From Calidithermus roseus (lineage in GTDB: Bacteria > Deinococcota > Deinococci > Deinococcales > Thermaceae): a DNA stretch of 38,899 bases. A program made the translations under genes and the position numbers. The stretch lies in assembly GCF_003574095.1 (NCBI RefSeq), contig NZ_QWLA01000028.1, positions 1-38,899 of the forward strand, read 5' to 3'. The notes under the pieces are model-generated. The model was not told the DNA's origin, did no database searches, and saw only the letters and a list, made by a program, of their open reading frames with translations. Shown piece after piece: positions 23,321 through 33,056 of this stretch (positions are counted from its first letter, which is position 1; the number at the start of each line of letters is the position of its first letter).

Positions 23321-24295
23321 CTACTCTCTGAGCTCTAGCCCGTGCTGCATCAGCACAGCCTTGATCTCGTCGAGGCTGCGGTCACCGATGCCGGGCACTT
23401 TCTTGAGTTCGCGTTCGGACAGGGCCAGCAGGCTCTCTACCGACTCGATGCCTTCTTCCTTGAGATTGTGCAACACGCGGGTGGTGAGGCCCAGCTCGTC
23501 GAGGGTCAGGCCGGTGGAGGGCACGGCGGGTTTGCCGGGGCTGCCAACTTCGCGGGAAGGGGTGGTGAAGACAGGGCTGCTCAGCGAGGCCGCTGGCTTT
23601 TCCTGGGCCCTGATCACCGGGGACTGATCGAAGAAGCTGAGCTGATCACGCAGAATACTCACCGCCTGCTGGAGCACCTCCATGGGGGAAACCGAACCGT
23701 CGGTCCACACCCGCAGGGTGAGTTTGTCTAGGTCGGTGCGCTGGCCCAGGCGGGTGTCTTCAACCTGGTAGGCCACGCGCTTGACGGGTGAGTAGTGCGC
23801 GTCTACGGGGATCGAGGAGATGCGGTCCTTGATGCCGTGGCGCTCGGCAGGCACGTAGCCCACCCCCTCGTCCACCCGCACTTCCAGCACCAACTTAGCC
23901 CCAGCACTCAGCGTGGCGATGTAGAGGTCGGGGTTGATGATCTCGGCGTCGGAGGGCACCTCGAGGTCGCGGGCATAGACCTCCTTGGGGCCCTGGGCAC
24001 GCAGGGTGAGGGTCTTGGTGCCGGGGGCGTGGAACTTAACCACCAGTTCCTTGAGGTTGAGGATGATCTGTACGACGTCTTCCTTGACCCCGTTGATGGT
24101 GGAGAACTCGTGCAGAACGTCCTCAATGTAAACGCTGGTCACGGCGGTGCCGGGAATCGAAGACAGCAGAATGCGGCGCAGCGGGTTGCCGATGGTCACG
24201 CCAAAACCCCGCTCCAGGGGCTCGAGCACGAACTCGCCGTAATTCCCCTCGATCCGGGCGTTGAACACCGGAGCCTTGGTCTTTGTGCTTTCCAA
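23321..24295 (-). CDS. rpoA: RNA polymerase alpha subunit
   Basis: The alpha dimer scaffolds assembly of RNA polymerase; its C-terminal domain contacts activators and promoter DNA. The 324-residue protein has the N-terminal dimerisation domain (1-230, with GNPLRRILLSSIPG), a Pro/Ser-rich linker at about 235-260 and an alpha-CTD with LTTRVLHNLKEEGIES, where the Arg corresponds to Arg265 of E. coli, and VPGIGDRSLDEIK. The order rpsM-rpsK-rpsD-rpoA-rplQ is the classical alpha operon. It starts 41 bp after rpsD; this gap contains a low-complexity word. Confidence 0.96.
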   Translation of the reverse strand: MESTKTKAPVFNARIEGNYGEFVLEPLERGFGVTIGNPLRRILLSSIPGTAVTSVYIEDVLHEFSTINGVKEDVVQIILNLKELVVKFHAPGTKTLTLRAQGPKEVYARDLEVPSDAEIINPDLYIATLSAGAKLVLEVRVDEGVGYVPAERHGIKDRISSIPVDAHYSPVKRVAYQVEDTRLGQRTDLDKLTLRVWTDGSVSPMEVLQQAVSILRDQLSFFDQSPVIRAQEKPAASLSSPVFTTPSREVGSPGKPAVPSTGLTLDELGLTTRVLHNLKEEGIESVESLLALSERELKKVPGIGDRSLDEIKAVLMQHGLELRE

Positions 24296-24317
24296 GATCA
24301 GACCTCCTTGGGAGGCG

Positions 24318-24341
24318 CGGATAGCTCGGCTATCGGCTACC
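24318..24341. repeat. Short copy of the intergenic 'agct/atcggctacc' word
   Basis: The rpsD-rpoA gap contains gatagctcggctatcggc and atcggctacc, the latter also found at 18446-18455. It is the only such word inside the ribosomal block. Confidence 0.4.
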
Positions 24342-24954
24342 TCGAGTAGAACTCGATCACGAGCTGCTCGTTGACCGGAATGGATAGGGCCTCGCGCTCG
24401 GGCACCCGCAGGAAGCGGCCCTTCATGGTCTCGGGGTTGAACTCCAGCCAGGGGAAGGACTTACGGCCCTTGAAGCGCTCGACGTTGGCCTGGATGAAGG
24501 CCAGCTTCTTGCCCTTCTCGCTCACGGCGATCTCGTCGCCCTGCTTGACGCGGTAGCCGGGCAGGTCCACCTTCTGACCGTTGACCAGGATGTGGCCGTG
24601 GCGCACGAACTGGCGGGCCTGGCGGCGGGTGGAGGCGATGCCCATGCGGAAGACGACGTTATCGAGGCGCGACTCGAGGAGCTGGAGGAAAACCGTGCCG
24701 GTCACGCCCTTCTTGCGGCTGGCCTCCTCGAAGAGGTTGCGGAACTGCCGCTCGCCGACCTCGTAGATAAAGCGCAGCTTCTGCTTCTCGCGCAGGCGCA
24801 CGGCGTAGTCGGAGGGGCGGCGGGTTTTCTTCTGCCCGTGCTGGCCGGGCGAGTAGGGGCGGCGGTCGAGGTATTTCTGGACCTTCTCGGTCTCGGCTAT
24901 ATTGATGCCCAGCCGACGGGCGACTTTGACAACAGGACCTGCGTAACGACCCAT
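24337..24954 (-). CDS. rpsD: 30S ribosomal protein S4, zinc-free form
   Basis: S4 nucleates assembly of the 30S body and in many bacteria represses its own operon. The 205-residue protein has the N-terminal domain, a conserved [19 protein letters not shown] stretch and the S4 RNA-binding domain ([19 protein letters not shown]). T. thermophilus S4, as I recall, binds zinc through four Cys in the first 31 residues; this protein has no Cys at all, the segment reading '[21 protein letters not shown]', as in Deinococcus. It is 14 bp downstream of rpsK. Confidence 0.96.
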   Translation of the reverse strand: MGRYAGPVVKVARRLGINIAETEKVQKYLDRRPYSPGQHGQKKTRRPSDYAVRLREKQKLRFIYEVGERQFRNLFEEASRKKGVTGTVFLQLLESRLDNVVFRMGIASTRRQARQFVRHGHILVNGQKVDLPGYRVKQGDEIAVSEKGKKLAFIQANVERFKGRKSFPWLEFNPETMKGRFLRVPEREALSIPVNEQLVIEFYSR

Positions 24955-24968
24955 CGTTCAATCACTCC

Positions 24969-25364
24969 TTAGGCGATCTTGCGGAATTTCTTGCGCGGAC
25001 GGCAGCCGTTGTGGGGGGTGGGGGTGTCGTCGACGATGGAGCGGACCTGAATCCCCGAAGCCTGCAGGGCGCGGATAGCCTGCTCGCGGCCCGCGCCGGT
25101 GCCCCGCACCACCACGTCCACGCTGGTCATGCCAAAGCTCTGGGCCTTCTTGGCGGCGTCCATGGCGGCGAGCTGGGCGGCGTAGGGAGTGCCCTTGCGG
25201 CTGCCCTTGTAACCGATCACCCCGCCCGACGACCAGGTCACGGGGTTGCCGTCGGCGTCGGTGATGGTGACGATGGTGTTGTTGTAGGAGGCGTGGATGA
25301 ACGCCCGCCCACTGGTCACGTGACGCTTGACTTTCTTCTTGCTTGCCTTCTTCGGTGCGGCCAT
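24969..25364 (-). CDS. rpsK: 30S ribosomal protein S11
   Basis: S11 lines the platform of the 30S subunit near the mRNA exit. The 131-residue protein has a Lys-rich N-terminus and the conserved [18 protein letters not shown] and [14 protein letters not shown] ends. ATG at 25364 has GAGGAG three bases upstream; the longer frame upstream is spacer. Unusually, 218 nt separate it from rpsM, although these genes are normally close. Confidence 0.96.
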   Translation of the reverse strand: MAAPKKASKKKVKRHVTSGRAFIHASYNNTIVTITDADGNPVTWSSGGVIGYKGSRKGTPYAAQLAAMDAAKKAQSFGMTSVDVVVRGTGAGREQAIRALQASGIQVRSIVDDTPTPHNGCRPRKKFRKIA

Positions 25365-25582
25365 ACTCTCCTCGGTTGCACCCACGTTGAGCGAAGCTTC
25401 GTTCCGCCGGAGGCTGTTGCGACTTGGGTGCGCCTGGTCGCGCTCTGAACGGAAACCCCAAAACCGGGGGCTCAACGCTAGTCAGGAGTCTCTGCTGGCC
25501 CAAAGTGGGACTTCATTCCAGCTTTGTACTTCCTAGTTGCCTCGCTCCCAAAACCCAAAACGGGTCTCAGAAGCCCTGACGC
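25365..25582 (-). promoter_or_regulatory. Structured 218-nt spacer (candidate leader) before rpsK
   Basis: Two stems cross each other: GCACCCA/TGGGTGC (25378-25384 with 25425-25431) and an 8-bp pairing (25385-25392 with 25470-25477, plus a wobble pair). They directly abut at 25384/25385, a pseudoknot-like arrangement ending 4 bases before the Shine-Dalgarno of rpsK (25368-25373). A 10-bp palindrome (25392-25401) and a CCCC/GGGG hairpin lie inside. No good promoter is visible. Confidence 0.45.
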
Positions 25583-25963
25583 TTACTTGCGGGGGGCCTT
25601 CTTCTTGCCGGCTACGGTCTTGCGCGGGCCCTTGCGGGTACGAGCGTTGGTGCGGGTGCGCTGGCCACGCACAGGCAGGCCGCGACGGTGGCGCAGGCCA
25701 CGGTAGCAGCCGATGTCCATGAGGCGCTTGATGTTGGCCGCCACCTCAGCGCGCAGCTCGCCCTCGGTCTTGTAGTTGTTTTCGATGTGCTCCCGCAGCT
25801 TGGCCACATCGGCTTCGCTGAGGTCCTTCACCCGCACCGAGGGGTCTACCTGGGTGGCCTCGAGGGCTTCCTTAGCCCGGTGCGGACCCACCCCGTAGAT
25901 GTAGGTGAGGGCGATGTCCACGCGCTTGTTGCGGGGGATTTCGACGCCTGCGATACGAGCCAT
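25583..25963 (-). CDS. rpsM: 30S ribosomal protein S13
   Basis: S13 forms intersubunit bridges in the 30S head. The 126-residue protein begins [24 protein letters not shown] and has the conserved [19 protein letters not shown] region and a very basic tail (KKKAPRK). AAGGAG lies upstream, overlapping the end of rpmJ, 14 bp away. Confidence 0.96.
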   Translation of the reverse strand: MARIAGVEIPRNKRVDIALTYIYGVGPHRAKEALEATQVDPSVRVKDLSEADVAKLREHIENNYKTEGELRAEVAANIKRLMDIGCYRGLRHRRGLPVRGQRTRTNARTRKGPRKTVAGKKKAPRK

Positions 25964-25977
25964 TCCTTTTCTCTCCT

Positions 25978-26091
25978 TTATCCTTGCCGCTGTTTGTGCT
26001 TGGGTTCTTCACAGATCACGAATACCCGACCGTGACGCTTCACGATCTTGCACTTGTCGCAGATTTTCTTCACCGACGCTCTGACCTTCAT
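25978..26091 (-). CDS. rpmJ: 50S ribosomal protein L36, zinc-binding form
   Basis: This 37-residue protein reads [20 protein letters not shown] and ends [11 protein letters not shown]. Cys11, Cys14, Cys27 and His32 form the usual zinc site, so this is the C+ form, in contrast to S4 and S14 of the same operon. AAGGAG is 7 bases before the ATG. It stands between infA and rpsM as in most bacteria. Confidence 0.95.
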   Translation of the reverse strand: MKVRASVKKICDKCKIVKRHGRVFVICEEPKHKQRQG

Positions 26092-26109
26092 GCTTGTCTC
26101 CTTCGCAAG

Positions 26110-26328
26110 CTACTTCCTGTAGACGATCCTGCCCCGGCTCGGGTCGTAGGGGGTGACCTCCACCACCACCCGGTCACCCGGCAGGATGCGGATGTAGTTC
26201 ATGCGCATCTTGCCTGAAATGTAGCACAGGATTTCTGGGCCGCTGTCGAGCTTCACCCGAAAGGTGGTGTTGGGCAGGGCCTCCGAGATGACCCCTTCCA
26301 TCCGAATCGTGTCTTTGTCCTTGGCCAA
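26110..26328 (-). CDS. infA: Translation initiation factor IF-1, TTG start
   Basis: IF-1 occupies the A site of the 30S subunit during initiation. The 72-residue OB-fold protein starts (M)[18 protein letters not shown] and ends [12 protein letters not shown]. No ATG or GTG is available at the right place: the start must be the TTG at 26326-26328, with AAGGAG 6 bases upstream. This rare codon may limit expression. map lies 23 bp upstream. Confidence 0.94.
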   Translation of the reverse strand: MAKDKDTIRMEGVISEALPNTTFRVKLDSGPEILCYISGKMRMNYIRILPGDRVVVEVTPYDPSRGRIVYRK

Positions 26329-26351
26329 GCGCTTCTCCTTCCCCTCACTCT

Positions 26352-27125
26352 TCAGCGTACCGCAACCGACCTCGGACTCCCGGTGAGGAGTCTTGGGCCG
26401 GCTTCGGTGATCGCTACCGTGTTTTCGTAGTGGGCGGCCAGGTTGCCCTTGCCCGCGCTGGCCGTCCAACCATCCTCCAATATTACCACCTTGGCGGGGA
26501 AAAGCGTAACCATTGGCTCGAAAGCCAGGGTCATGCCTGGACGCAGCTTGGGGCCCTGCCCGGCTTTGCCAAAGTTGGGCACCTGAGGGTCTTCGTGCAT
26601 CGAGCGGCCCACCCCGTGCCCCACCATCTCACGCACCACCCACAGGCCGTGCCCCTCGACGAACTCTTGCACGGTAGCGGCCACGTCGCCGGTGCGGTTG
26701 CCCGCCTTCATGACCTCCAACCCCCTCCAGAAGGCTTCCTCGGTGATCCGGATGAGCCTCTCGGCCTCGGGCGAGACCTTACCGATGGCGTAGGTGCGGG
26801 CCATGTCGGTGGTGAAGCCCTGGTAGGTGAAGGCAAAGTCCACCTTGAGCACGTCCCCTTCCTTGAGCAAGCGCTTGTCGGGGAAGCCGTGTACCACCAC
26901 CTCGTTGAGCGACATGCAGGTGGCGAAGGGATAAGAGCCCTGGTAGCCCATCTGGGGGGCCACGCCGCCACGGGCCTTGATGGCCCTGACCACGAAGTGC
27001 TCGAGCTCCAGAGTACTCACGCCAGGGCGGATCAGAGGCTCGAGTTCGGCGAAGATCTCGGTGTGCAGACGGCCGGTCTCGGCCATGCGCTCGAGTTCCC
27101 AGGGGCTTTTGATGACGATCGCCAC
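26352..27125 (-). CDS. map: Methionine aminopeptidase, type I
   Basis: It removes the N-terminal methionine from nascent proteins. The 257-residue protein has the five metal ligands of the family at Asp96, Asp107, His170, Glu203 and Glu234, and the substrate His79 in VVVHGFPD. No N-terminal zinc finger is present, so it is type Ia. Start is GTG at 27125 with AAGGAGA 3 bases upstream, 9 bp after the adk stop. Confidence 0.95.
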   Translation of the reverse strand: MAIVIKSPWELERMAETGRLHTEIFAELEPLIRPGVSTLELEHFVVRAIKARGGVAPQMGYQGSYPFATCMSLNEVVVHGFPDKRLLKEGDVLKVDFAFTYQGFTTDMARTYAIGKVSPEAERLIRITEEAFWRGLEVMKAGNRTGDVAATVQEFVEGHGLWVVREMVGHGVGRSMHEDPQVPNFGKAGQGPKLRPGMTLAFEPMVTLFPAKVVILEDGWTASAGKGNLAAHYENTVAITEAGPRLLTGSPRSVAVR

Positions 27126-27134
27126 GTGTCTCCT

Positions 27135-27710
27135 TCAGTGCAAATCGTGGTTCAGGGCCGACTGGATGCGGCTGTAGACCTCGTCCATGGAGCCTAGGCC
27201 GTCGATGGCCTTGAGGCTGCCGGTGCGGGCGTAGTAGTCCACCAGCGGCTGGGTCTTCTCCGCGTAGACGGCCAGGCGCTTGCGGATGGTCTCCTCGTTG
27301 TCGTCGGAGCGGCCCTCGGCCTGGGCACGGCCCAGCAACCGCTGGATGAGTTCCTCGCGCGGCACGTCCACCAGCAGCACGCCCCGCAGCTCGACCCCCA
27401 GTTCCTCCAGCAGGCGGTCTAGAGCTTCGGCCTGGGCATAGGTACGTGGGAAGCCATCGAAGATGATCCGGGGCGTGGGCATAGCGGCGATCTCTTCCTT
27501 CACCAGCTCGAGGATCAGCTCGTCGGGCACCAGGTCGCCCCGGTCCAGGATCGGCCTGACCTTCTGCCCCAGCTCGGTGCCGCGGGCGATGTGGCTGCGC
27601 AGGATGTCGCCAGTGGAAAGCTGGCGGTAGCCCCTCTCAGCAGCCAGACGTTTGGCCTGGGTGCCTTTTCCAGCCCCAGGCGGTCCCAGGAAGATAACCG
27701 CTTCGCCCAT
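27135..27710 (-). CDS. adk: Adenylate kinase, short-LID form
   Basis: It interconverts ATP + AMP and 2 ADP. The 191-residue protein has the P-loop GPPGAGKGT at 9-17, the AMP-binding STGDILR, FDGFPRT and a short LID (GRAQAEGRSDDNEET) in place of the 30-residue LID with zinc site of longer enzymes; this matches the Thermus enzyme. ATG at 27710 is preferred; another ATG three codons upstream (27719) is possible but lies too close to the purine-rich GGGGGA. It is 77 bp downstream of secY. Confidence 0.95.
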   Translation of the reverse strand: MGEAVIFLGPPGAGKGTQAKRLAAERGYRQLSTGDILRSHIARGTELGQKVRPILDRGDLVPDELILELVKEEIAAMPTPRIIFDGFPRTYAQAEALDRLLEELGVELRGVLLVDVPREELIQRLLGRAQAEGRSDDNEETIRKRLAVYAEKTQPLVDYYARTGSLKAIDGLGSMDEVYSRIQSALNHDLH

Positions 27711-27787
27711 AGTGAACATTCCCCCAAAAGAGTGCACCGCCTCCAGTATCGCCAAAGCCTCAAGCCAGGCCCGGAGCCCTGGATGGC

Positions 27788-29113
<1,326 letters not shown>

Positions 29114-29114
29114 A

Positions 29115-29591
29115 TTAGGCTCCCTCGCCGCTGCCCTCGAGGGCAATAACCTCGCCGCCAGCAGCCTTGATCTTCTCAGCCGCAGCAGCGGAGAACTTGT
29201 GGGCCGTCACCTTCAGGGCAGCGCCAATCTCGCCGTTAGCGAGCACCTTCACCGGGTAGCCCGGGCGCACCAGCCCGGCGTCGGCCAGGGCCTCGGGGGT
29301 GACTTCACCCTGGGTGAAGGCCTTGGCAATGGCGCCGACGTTGACTACCTGGTACTCCACGCGCTTGATCTCGCCGGGCACCTGACCGCTCATGCCACGC
29401 TTGGGCAACCGCATGAGCAAGGTCGAGCGCCCGCCCTCGAAGCGGTTGGAGTTCTTCAGGCCGCCCGAACGGGACTTCTGGCCTTTGTGGCCGCGCCCGG
29501 CGGTCTTGCCGTGACCCGAGCCGGGGCCACGGGCCACGCGCTTCTTGCGCTTGTTGGCCCCTTCGTTAGGGCGCAGGTCGGAAAGTTTCAT
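29115..29591 (-). CDS. rplO: 50S ribosomal protein L15
   Basis: L15 organises 23S rRNA domains late in assembly. The 158-residue protein has the Gly/Lys-rich N-terminal extension ([20 protein letters not shown]) and a globular C-terminal domain ending [16 protein letters not shown]. Its ATG shares one base with the rpmD stop (TAATG). Confidence 0.96.
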   Translation of the reverse strand: MKLSDLRPNEGANKRKKRVARGPGSGHGKTAGRGHKGQKSRSGGLKNSNRFEGGRSTLLMRLPKRGMSGQVPGEIKRVEYQVVNVGAIAKAFTQGEVTPEALADAGLVRPGYPVKVLANGEIGAALKVTAHKFSAAAAEKIKAAGGEVIALEGSGEGA

Positions 29592-29770
29592 TATTTGTCC
29601 TCCACGATGGTCACCAGATGGGCCACCTTGGCGATCTGGCCGCGAATGGCGGGGTTGTCGGCCAGCTCGCGCACGCGGTGCATCTTGGTCAGGCCCAGGG
29701 CCTTGAGGGCGGCTTTCTGGTCCTTGGGGTAACCGATGGGGCTCTTGGTCAGCTTGACGCGGATCGCCAT
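29591..29770 (-). CDS. rpmD: 50S ribosomal protein L30
   Basis: This 59-residue protein reads [19 protein letters not shown] at the start, then [23 protein letters not shown] in outline and [11 protein letters not shown] at the end, the complete bacterial L30 fold. It overlaps rpsE and rplO by one base each (TGATG and TAATG), so all three are translationally coupled. Confidence 0.96.
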   Translation of the reverse strand: MAIRVKLTKSPIGYPKDQKAALKALGLTKMHRVRELADNPAIRGQIAKVAHLVTIVEDK

Positions 29771-30243
29771 CAGGCCACCTCCTCCTTGCGCAGGCGCTTG
29801 ACGTCCTGCCAGGTCTGCAGCTGGCGCAACGCCTCCATGGTGGCGTAGGCGATGTTAACGGGGTTGCGCGAGCCCAGCTCCTTGGTGAGCACGTCGGTGA
29901 CGCCGGCGAGCTCGAGGATGGCGCGGGGCACCATGCCCGCGATCACGCCGGTGCCAGGGGCCGCCGGGCGCAGCAGGATGGTCGAGGAGCCGTGGGTCAC
30001 CTGGATCTCGTGGGGGATGGTGCCGCCTTGCAGGGGCACCTCGACGAGCGAGCGGCGAGCGTAGTTCTGAGCCTTCTGCACGGCGATGGGCACTTCCTTG
30101 GCCTTGCCCAGGCCCAGGCCCACCCGCCCCTGGCGGTCACCCACCACGACCAAAGCCCCAAAGCGGAAGCGGCGACCACCCTGGTAGGTTTTAGCGGTGC
30201 GGCGCACCACGATCATCTTTTCTTCGAAATCGGTCTCGGGCAT
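29770..30243 (-). CDS. rpsE: 30S ribosomal protein S5
   Basis: S5 sits at the mRNA entry channel and helps decoding accuracy. The 157-residue protein has the double-stranded-RNA-binding-like N-terminal domain with '[23 protein letters not shown]' in outline and a C-terminal domain with '[22 protein letters not shown]'. The start lies 23 bp after rplR. Confidence 0.96.
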   Translation of the reverse strand: MPETDFEEKMIVVRRTAKTYQGGRRFRFGALVVVGDRQGRVGLGLGKAKEVPIAVQKAQNYARRSLVEVPLQGGTIPHEIQVTHGSSTILLRPAAPGTGVIAGMVPRAILELAGVTDVLTKELGSRNPVNIAYATMEALRQLQTWQDVKRLRKEEVA

Positions 30244-30266
30244 TCTTTGCTCCTTCGGAGGCTGAT

Positions 30267-30605
30267 CTAGAATTCCAATCCGCCCTCGCGGGCTCCGTCG
30301 GCCAGGGCCTTGACACGCCCGTGATACTTGTAGGCTCCCCGGTCGAAGACCACCTGGGTGATGCCTTTTTCCTTGGCGGCCTTGGCGATGGCCTCGCCAA
30401 CCTTCCTGGCGACTTCGGTCTTGTTGCCCGACAGGCCCAGGGCCTTGCTCGAGGCCGCGGCCAGGGTCACGCCCTTGGAGTCGTCGATGATCTGGGCGTA
30501 GATGTGCTTGAGGCTGCGGAAGACCGACAGGCGGAGCCGTCCGGAAGCCTTGACCGCATTGCGCACGCGGAATTTGCGGCGATCAGCAGAAGAGAGTTTG
30601 GACAT
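30267..30605 (-). CDS. rplR: 50S ribosomal protein L18
   Basis: L18 binds 5S rRNA in the central protuberance. The 112-residue protein has the basic N-terminus ([15 protein letters not shown]), '[20 protein letters not shown]' in outline and the end [26 protein letters not shown]. It lies 12 bp after rplF. Confidence 0.96.
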   Translation of the reverse strand: MSKLSSADRRKFRVRNAVKASGRLRLSVFRSLKHIYAQIIDDSKGVTLAAASSKALGLSGNKTEVARKVGEAIAKAAKEKGITQVVFDRGAYKYHGRVKALADGAREGGLEF

Positions 30606-30617
30606 GGCTCATCCTCC

Positions 30618-31157
30618 TTACTTGGTGCCGGTCTTGCCGGGCTTGAGCTTGATGGGCTCGTCGGCGTAGTAGATGCCCTTCTCGTGGTAGGCGCTGGGCT
30701 TGCGGATCGAGCGCAGGTTGGCCGCGGTCTGGCCCACGAGTTGCTTGTCGATACCCCTGATGACGACCTTGGTGGGCTCGGGCACCTCGAAGGTGATGCC
30801 CTGAGGGGGCTCGACGATCACGGGGTGGCTGTAGCCGACGGTGAGCTCGAGGTTCTTGCCCGTGAGCTTGGCGCGGTAACCGATGCCCTTGATCAGCATC
30901 TCGCGGCTGTAGCCCTCGGCCACGCCCTTGACGGCGTTGGCGATGAGGGTGCGGGTGAGGCCGTGCAGGCTCTTGTGGCGGCGCTGGTCGGTGGGGCGCT
31001 CGACCTTGACGCTGCCGTCCTCGACCTTCACCTTGAGGTCGGGGTCCACGGCCACGTTGTTTTCGCCCTTGGGGCCCTTGACCTTGACGCTGGCGTAGGC
31101 CACTTCCACGGTCACGCCCTTGGGCAGGGGGATGGCTTGTTTACCAATTCGAGACAT
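30618..31157 (-). CDS. rplF: 50S ribosomal protein L6
   Basis: L6 lies near the sarcin-ricin loop. The 179-residue protein starts MSRIGKQAIPLPKGVTVEV and has the two L6 repeats and the 'GVDKQ..GQ.AA..R..R.PE.Y..KGI.Y' type signature near 145-170, here with RKPSAYHEKGIYYADEPIKLK. It is separated from rpsH by a structured 106-nt spacer. Confidence 0.96.
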   Translation of the reverse strand: MSRIGKQAIPLPKGVTVEVAYASVKVKGPKGENNVAVDPDLKVKVEDGSVKVERPTDQRRHKSLHGLTRTLIANAVKGVAEGYSREMLIKGIGYRAKLTGKNLELTVGYSHPVIVEPPQGITFEVPEPTKVVIRGIDKQLVGQTAANLRSIRKPSAYHEKGIYYADEPIKLKPGKTGTK

Positions 31158-31263
31158 GGTTTTTATTTCTCCTTCTAGGGGCCCTCGAACAAGTGCGATG
31201 ATCTCGTTCGGCAGTTGGTGTCAACTTCGGGCCGGCCCCAAATCTGCTTGTTTGGGGTCTCGA
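31158..31263 (-). promoter_or_regulatory. Structured 106-nt spacer before rplF
   Basis: Three consecutive hairpins are visible: CCCCAAA/TTTGGGG (31236-31257), AGTTG/CAACT with a 4-base loop (31213-31226) and a 7-bp stem with one G-U (31187-31193 with 31203-31209). None is followed by a T tract. AAGGAG lies 11 bases before the rplF start. Confidence 0.45.
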
Positions 31264-31659
31264 TTACCACACCTCACAAATGACCTCGCCGCCCACGCCC
31301 AGCCTGCGGGCTTCGCGGTCTACGAGCACACCCTTGGAAGTAGAAATGATGGCCGTGCCCAGACCCCGGCGCACCACGGGCACGTTCTCCGCGTTGACGT
31401 AGACGCGCCGACCGGGGCGGCTGACGCGCTGGATGTGCTGGATGACCTTCTCACGGCGGGGGCCGTACTTGAGGGTCAGGCGCAGGAAGGGCTTGCCATC
31501 GACTTCGATGCGCTCGAGGCCCTTGAGGTAGCCTTCGCGCACCAGAAGCTCGGCAATCCGCTCCTTGAACTTCGAAGCCGGTACCTCCACGCTCTCCTTG
31601 TGGACCATCAGACCGTTACGGATCCGGGTCAACATGTCGGCAATTGGGTCGCTGTACAT
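31264..31659 (-). CDS. rpsH: 30S ribosomal protein S8
   Basis: S8 binds helix 21 of 16S rRNA and in E. coli is the repressor of the spc operon. The 131-residue protein starts MYSDPIADMLTRIRNG and ends STSKGVLVDREARRLGVGGEVICEVW, complete and typical. ATG at 31659 has GAGGAGAG upstream. A 169-nt spacer precedes it. Confidence 0.96.
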   Translation of the reverse strand: MYSDPIADMLTRIRNGLMVHKESVEVPASKFKERIAELLVREGYLKGLERIEVDGKPFLRLTLKYGPRREKVIQHIQRVSRPGRRVYVNAENVPVVRRGLGTAIISTSKGVLVDREARRLGVGGEVICEVW

Positions 31660-31828
31660 TCTTACTCTCCTCTTACACCCCGAGCAGGGCTTGGCTTTGG
31701 GGTTCACCGCGGAAGTCAGGTCTTGAGCCCTTTGTGCTCAACCGTGCGACTTGGGGAACTCCTCCCGGCCCGTGGGCTCAGGCCAACCTGCGGTCTCGGA
31801 GCAAACTCTCCGACCGGCCAGGCCACCT
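31660..31828 (-). promoter_or_regulatory. Structured 169-nt spacer before rpsH
   Basis: A 13-bp interrupted hairpin spans 31713-31752 (AAGTC/GACTT, GG/CC, TTGAGC/GCTCAA), and CGGTC-GGAG can pair with CTCC-GACCG nearer the rpsN end (about 31794-31819). The 11-mer tgcgacttggg (31745-31755) also occurs in the rpsK spacer (25418-25428). No promoter is evident. Confidence 0.45.
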
Positions 31829-32098
31829 CTACCAGCTTGCCTTCTTCACGCCGGGCAGCAACCCCTTGTGGGCCATCTCCCGAAGCTGGATGCGGCTGAT
31901 ACCGAAGTAGCGCACGTAGCCCTTCGCCCGCCCGGTGAACACACAGCGGTTCTTGTGGCGGGTAGGACTGGCGTCGCGGGGCAGCTCGGCCAGCGCGGCC
32001 CAGTCCCCGGCGGCCTTGAGGGCAGCCCGCTTGGCGGCGTACTTGGCAATGGTCTTCTGCTTGCGCTTCATCTTCTCGACTTGCGATTTCTTCGCCAT
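31829..32098 (-). CDS. rpsN: 30S ribosomal protein S14, long zinc-free form
   Basis: This 89-residue protein is the long S14 ([14 protein letters not shown]..., [44 protein letters not shown] in outline) with a single Cys and no zinc ribbon. The T. thermophilus and Deinococcus proteins I remember are the 61-residue zinc type. The gene occupies the normal rplE-rpsN-rpsH position, so it would be an in-place replacement. A long spacer follows it. Confidence 0.95.
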   Translation of the reverse strand: MAKKSQVEKMKRKQKTIAKYAAKRAALKAAGDWAALAELPRDASPTRHKNRCVFTGRAKGYVRYFGISRIQLREMAHKGLLPGVKKASW

Positions 32099-32116
32099 TG
32101 ACTCACCTCCCCCCTC

Positions 32117-32665
32117 TTACTTGCGGAACGGGAAGCCCAGCAGCTCGAGCAAAGCCCGCGCTTCCTCGTCGGTCTTGGCCGTCGTCACCACGGCGATGTC
32201 CATCCCCCGTACGGCGTCGACCATGTCGAAGGTGATCTCGGGAAAGATCGCCTGCTCGCGCAGCCCCAGGTTGTAGTTGCCGCGCCCGTCGAAGCCGCTC
32301 GGGTTGATGCCGCGGAAGTCACGGATGCGGGGCAGGCCGACGGTGAGGAGCTTCTCGAGGAAGATCCACATGCGGTCACCCCGCAGGGTCACCCGCAAAC
32401 CGATGGGCATCCCCTGGCGCAGCTTGAAGTTGGAGATCGACTTCTTAGCCCGGGTGATGGCCGGCTTCTGACCGGTGATGAGGGCCAGTTCCTGCCCCGC
32501 CTTCTCCAGGATGCGGCTGTCTTCCTTGGCCTCGCCCAGCGCCTGGTTGACCACGACTTTCACCAGGCGGGGAACCGCCATCACGTTGTCGTACCCGAAG
32601 CGCTTCATCAGCTCGGGGACGACTTCGGTCTTGTATTTGTTGCGCAGATATACCTCGAGCGCCAT
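32117..32665 (-). CDS. rplE: 50S ribosomal protein L5
   Basis: L5 binds 5S rRNA and contacts the P-site tRNA. The 182-residue protein has [11 protein letters not shown], '[33 protein letters not shown]' in outline and [22 protein letters not shown] at 32665 is one base after the rplX stop (TGAgATG), so translation is coupled; the longer frame overlaps rplX and is discarded. Confidence 0.96.
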   Translation of the reverse strand: MALEVYLRNKYKTEVVPELMKRFGYDNVMAVPRLVKVVVNQALGEAKEDSRILEKAGQELALITGQKPAITRAKKSISNFKLRQGMPIGLRVTLRGDRMWIFLEKLLTVGLPRIRDFRGINPSGFDGRGNYNLGLREQAIFPEITFDMVDAVRGMDIAVVTTAKTDEEARALLELLGFPFRK

Positions 32666-32666
32666 C

Positions 32667-33056
32667 TCACTTCTCCTTCGTGTCCAAGGCACCACCGCAG
32701 TGCACGCACACGCGGATACGGCGGGTCTTGCCACCCTCGGTGACTTCCTTCTTGCGCACGCGGGTGGGCTTGCCGCAGTTGGGGCAGACCGGCATCACCT
32801 TGGAGACGTGCAGCGGGCCCTCCTTCTCCACGAAGCCGCCCTGGGGATTGCGGGGGTTGGGGCGCACGGCGCGCTTGATGATGTTGAGCCCCTCCACCAC
32901 CACGGTCTGATCCTTGGGGTTGACCGCAAGCACCTTGCCGGTCTTGCCCTTGATGCCGGGCTTGACCTCGCCGGTCTTAGGGTCGGTGCGGTCCTTGCTG
33001 CCGGAGATCACCAAGACGGTGTCTCCCTTCTTGACGTGAAGCTTGGCCTTTTCCAT
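32667..33056 (-). CDS. rplX: 50S ribosomal protein L24 with C-terminal zinc ribbon
   Basis: L24 initiates 50S assembly. The 129-residue protein has the KOW motif [17 protein letters not shown] and a C-terminal zinc ribbon, CPNCGKPTR ... [14 protein letters not shown], like the Thermus protein. It is longer than the 110-residue T. thermophilus L24 I remember because of a polar insert ([14 protein letters not shown]) in the KOW loop. ATG at 33056 overlaps the rplN stop (TGATG); a GTG one codon upstream is less likely. Confidence 0.95.
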   Translation of the reverse strand: MEKAKLHVKKGDTVLVISGSKDRTDPKTGEVKPGIKGKTGKVLAVNPKDQTVVVEGLNIIKRAVRPNPRNPQGGFVEKEGPLHVSKVMPVCPNCGKPTRVRKKEVTEGGKTRRIRVCVHCGGALDTKEK

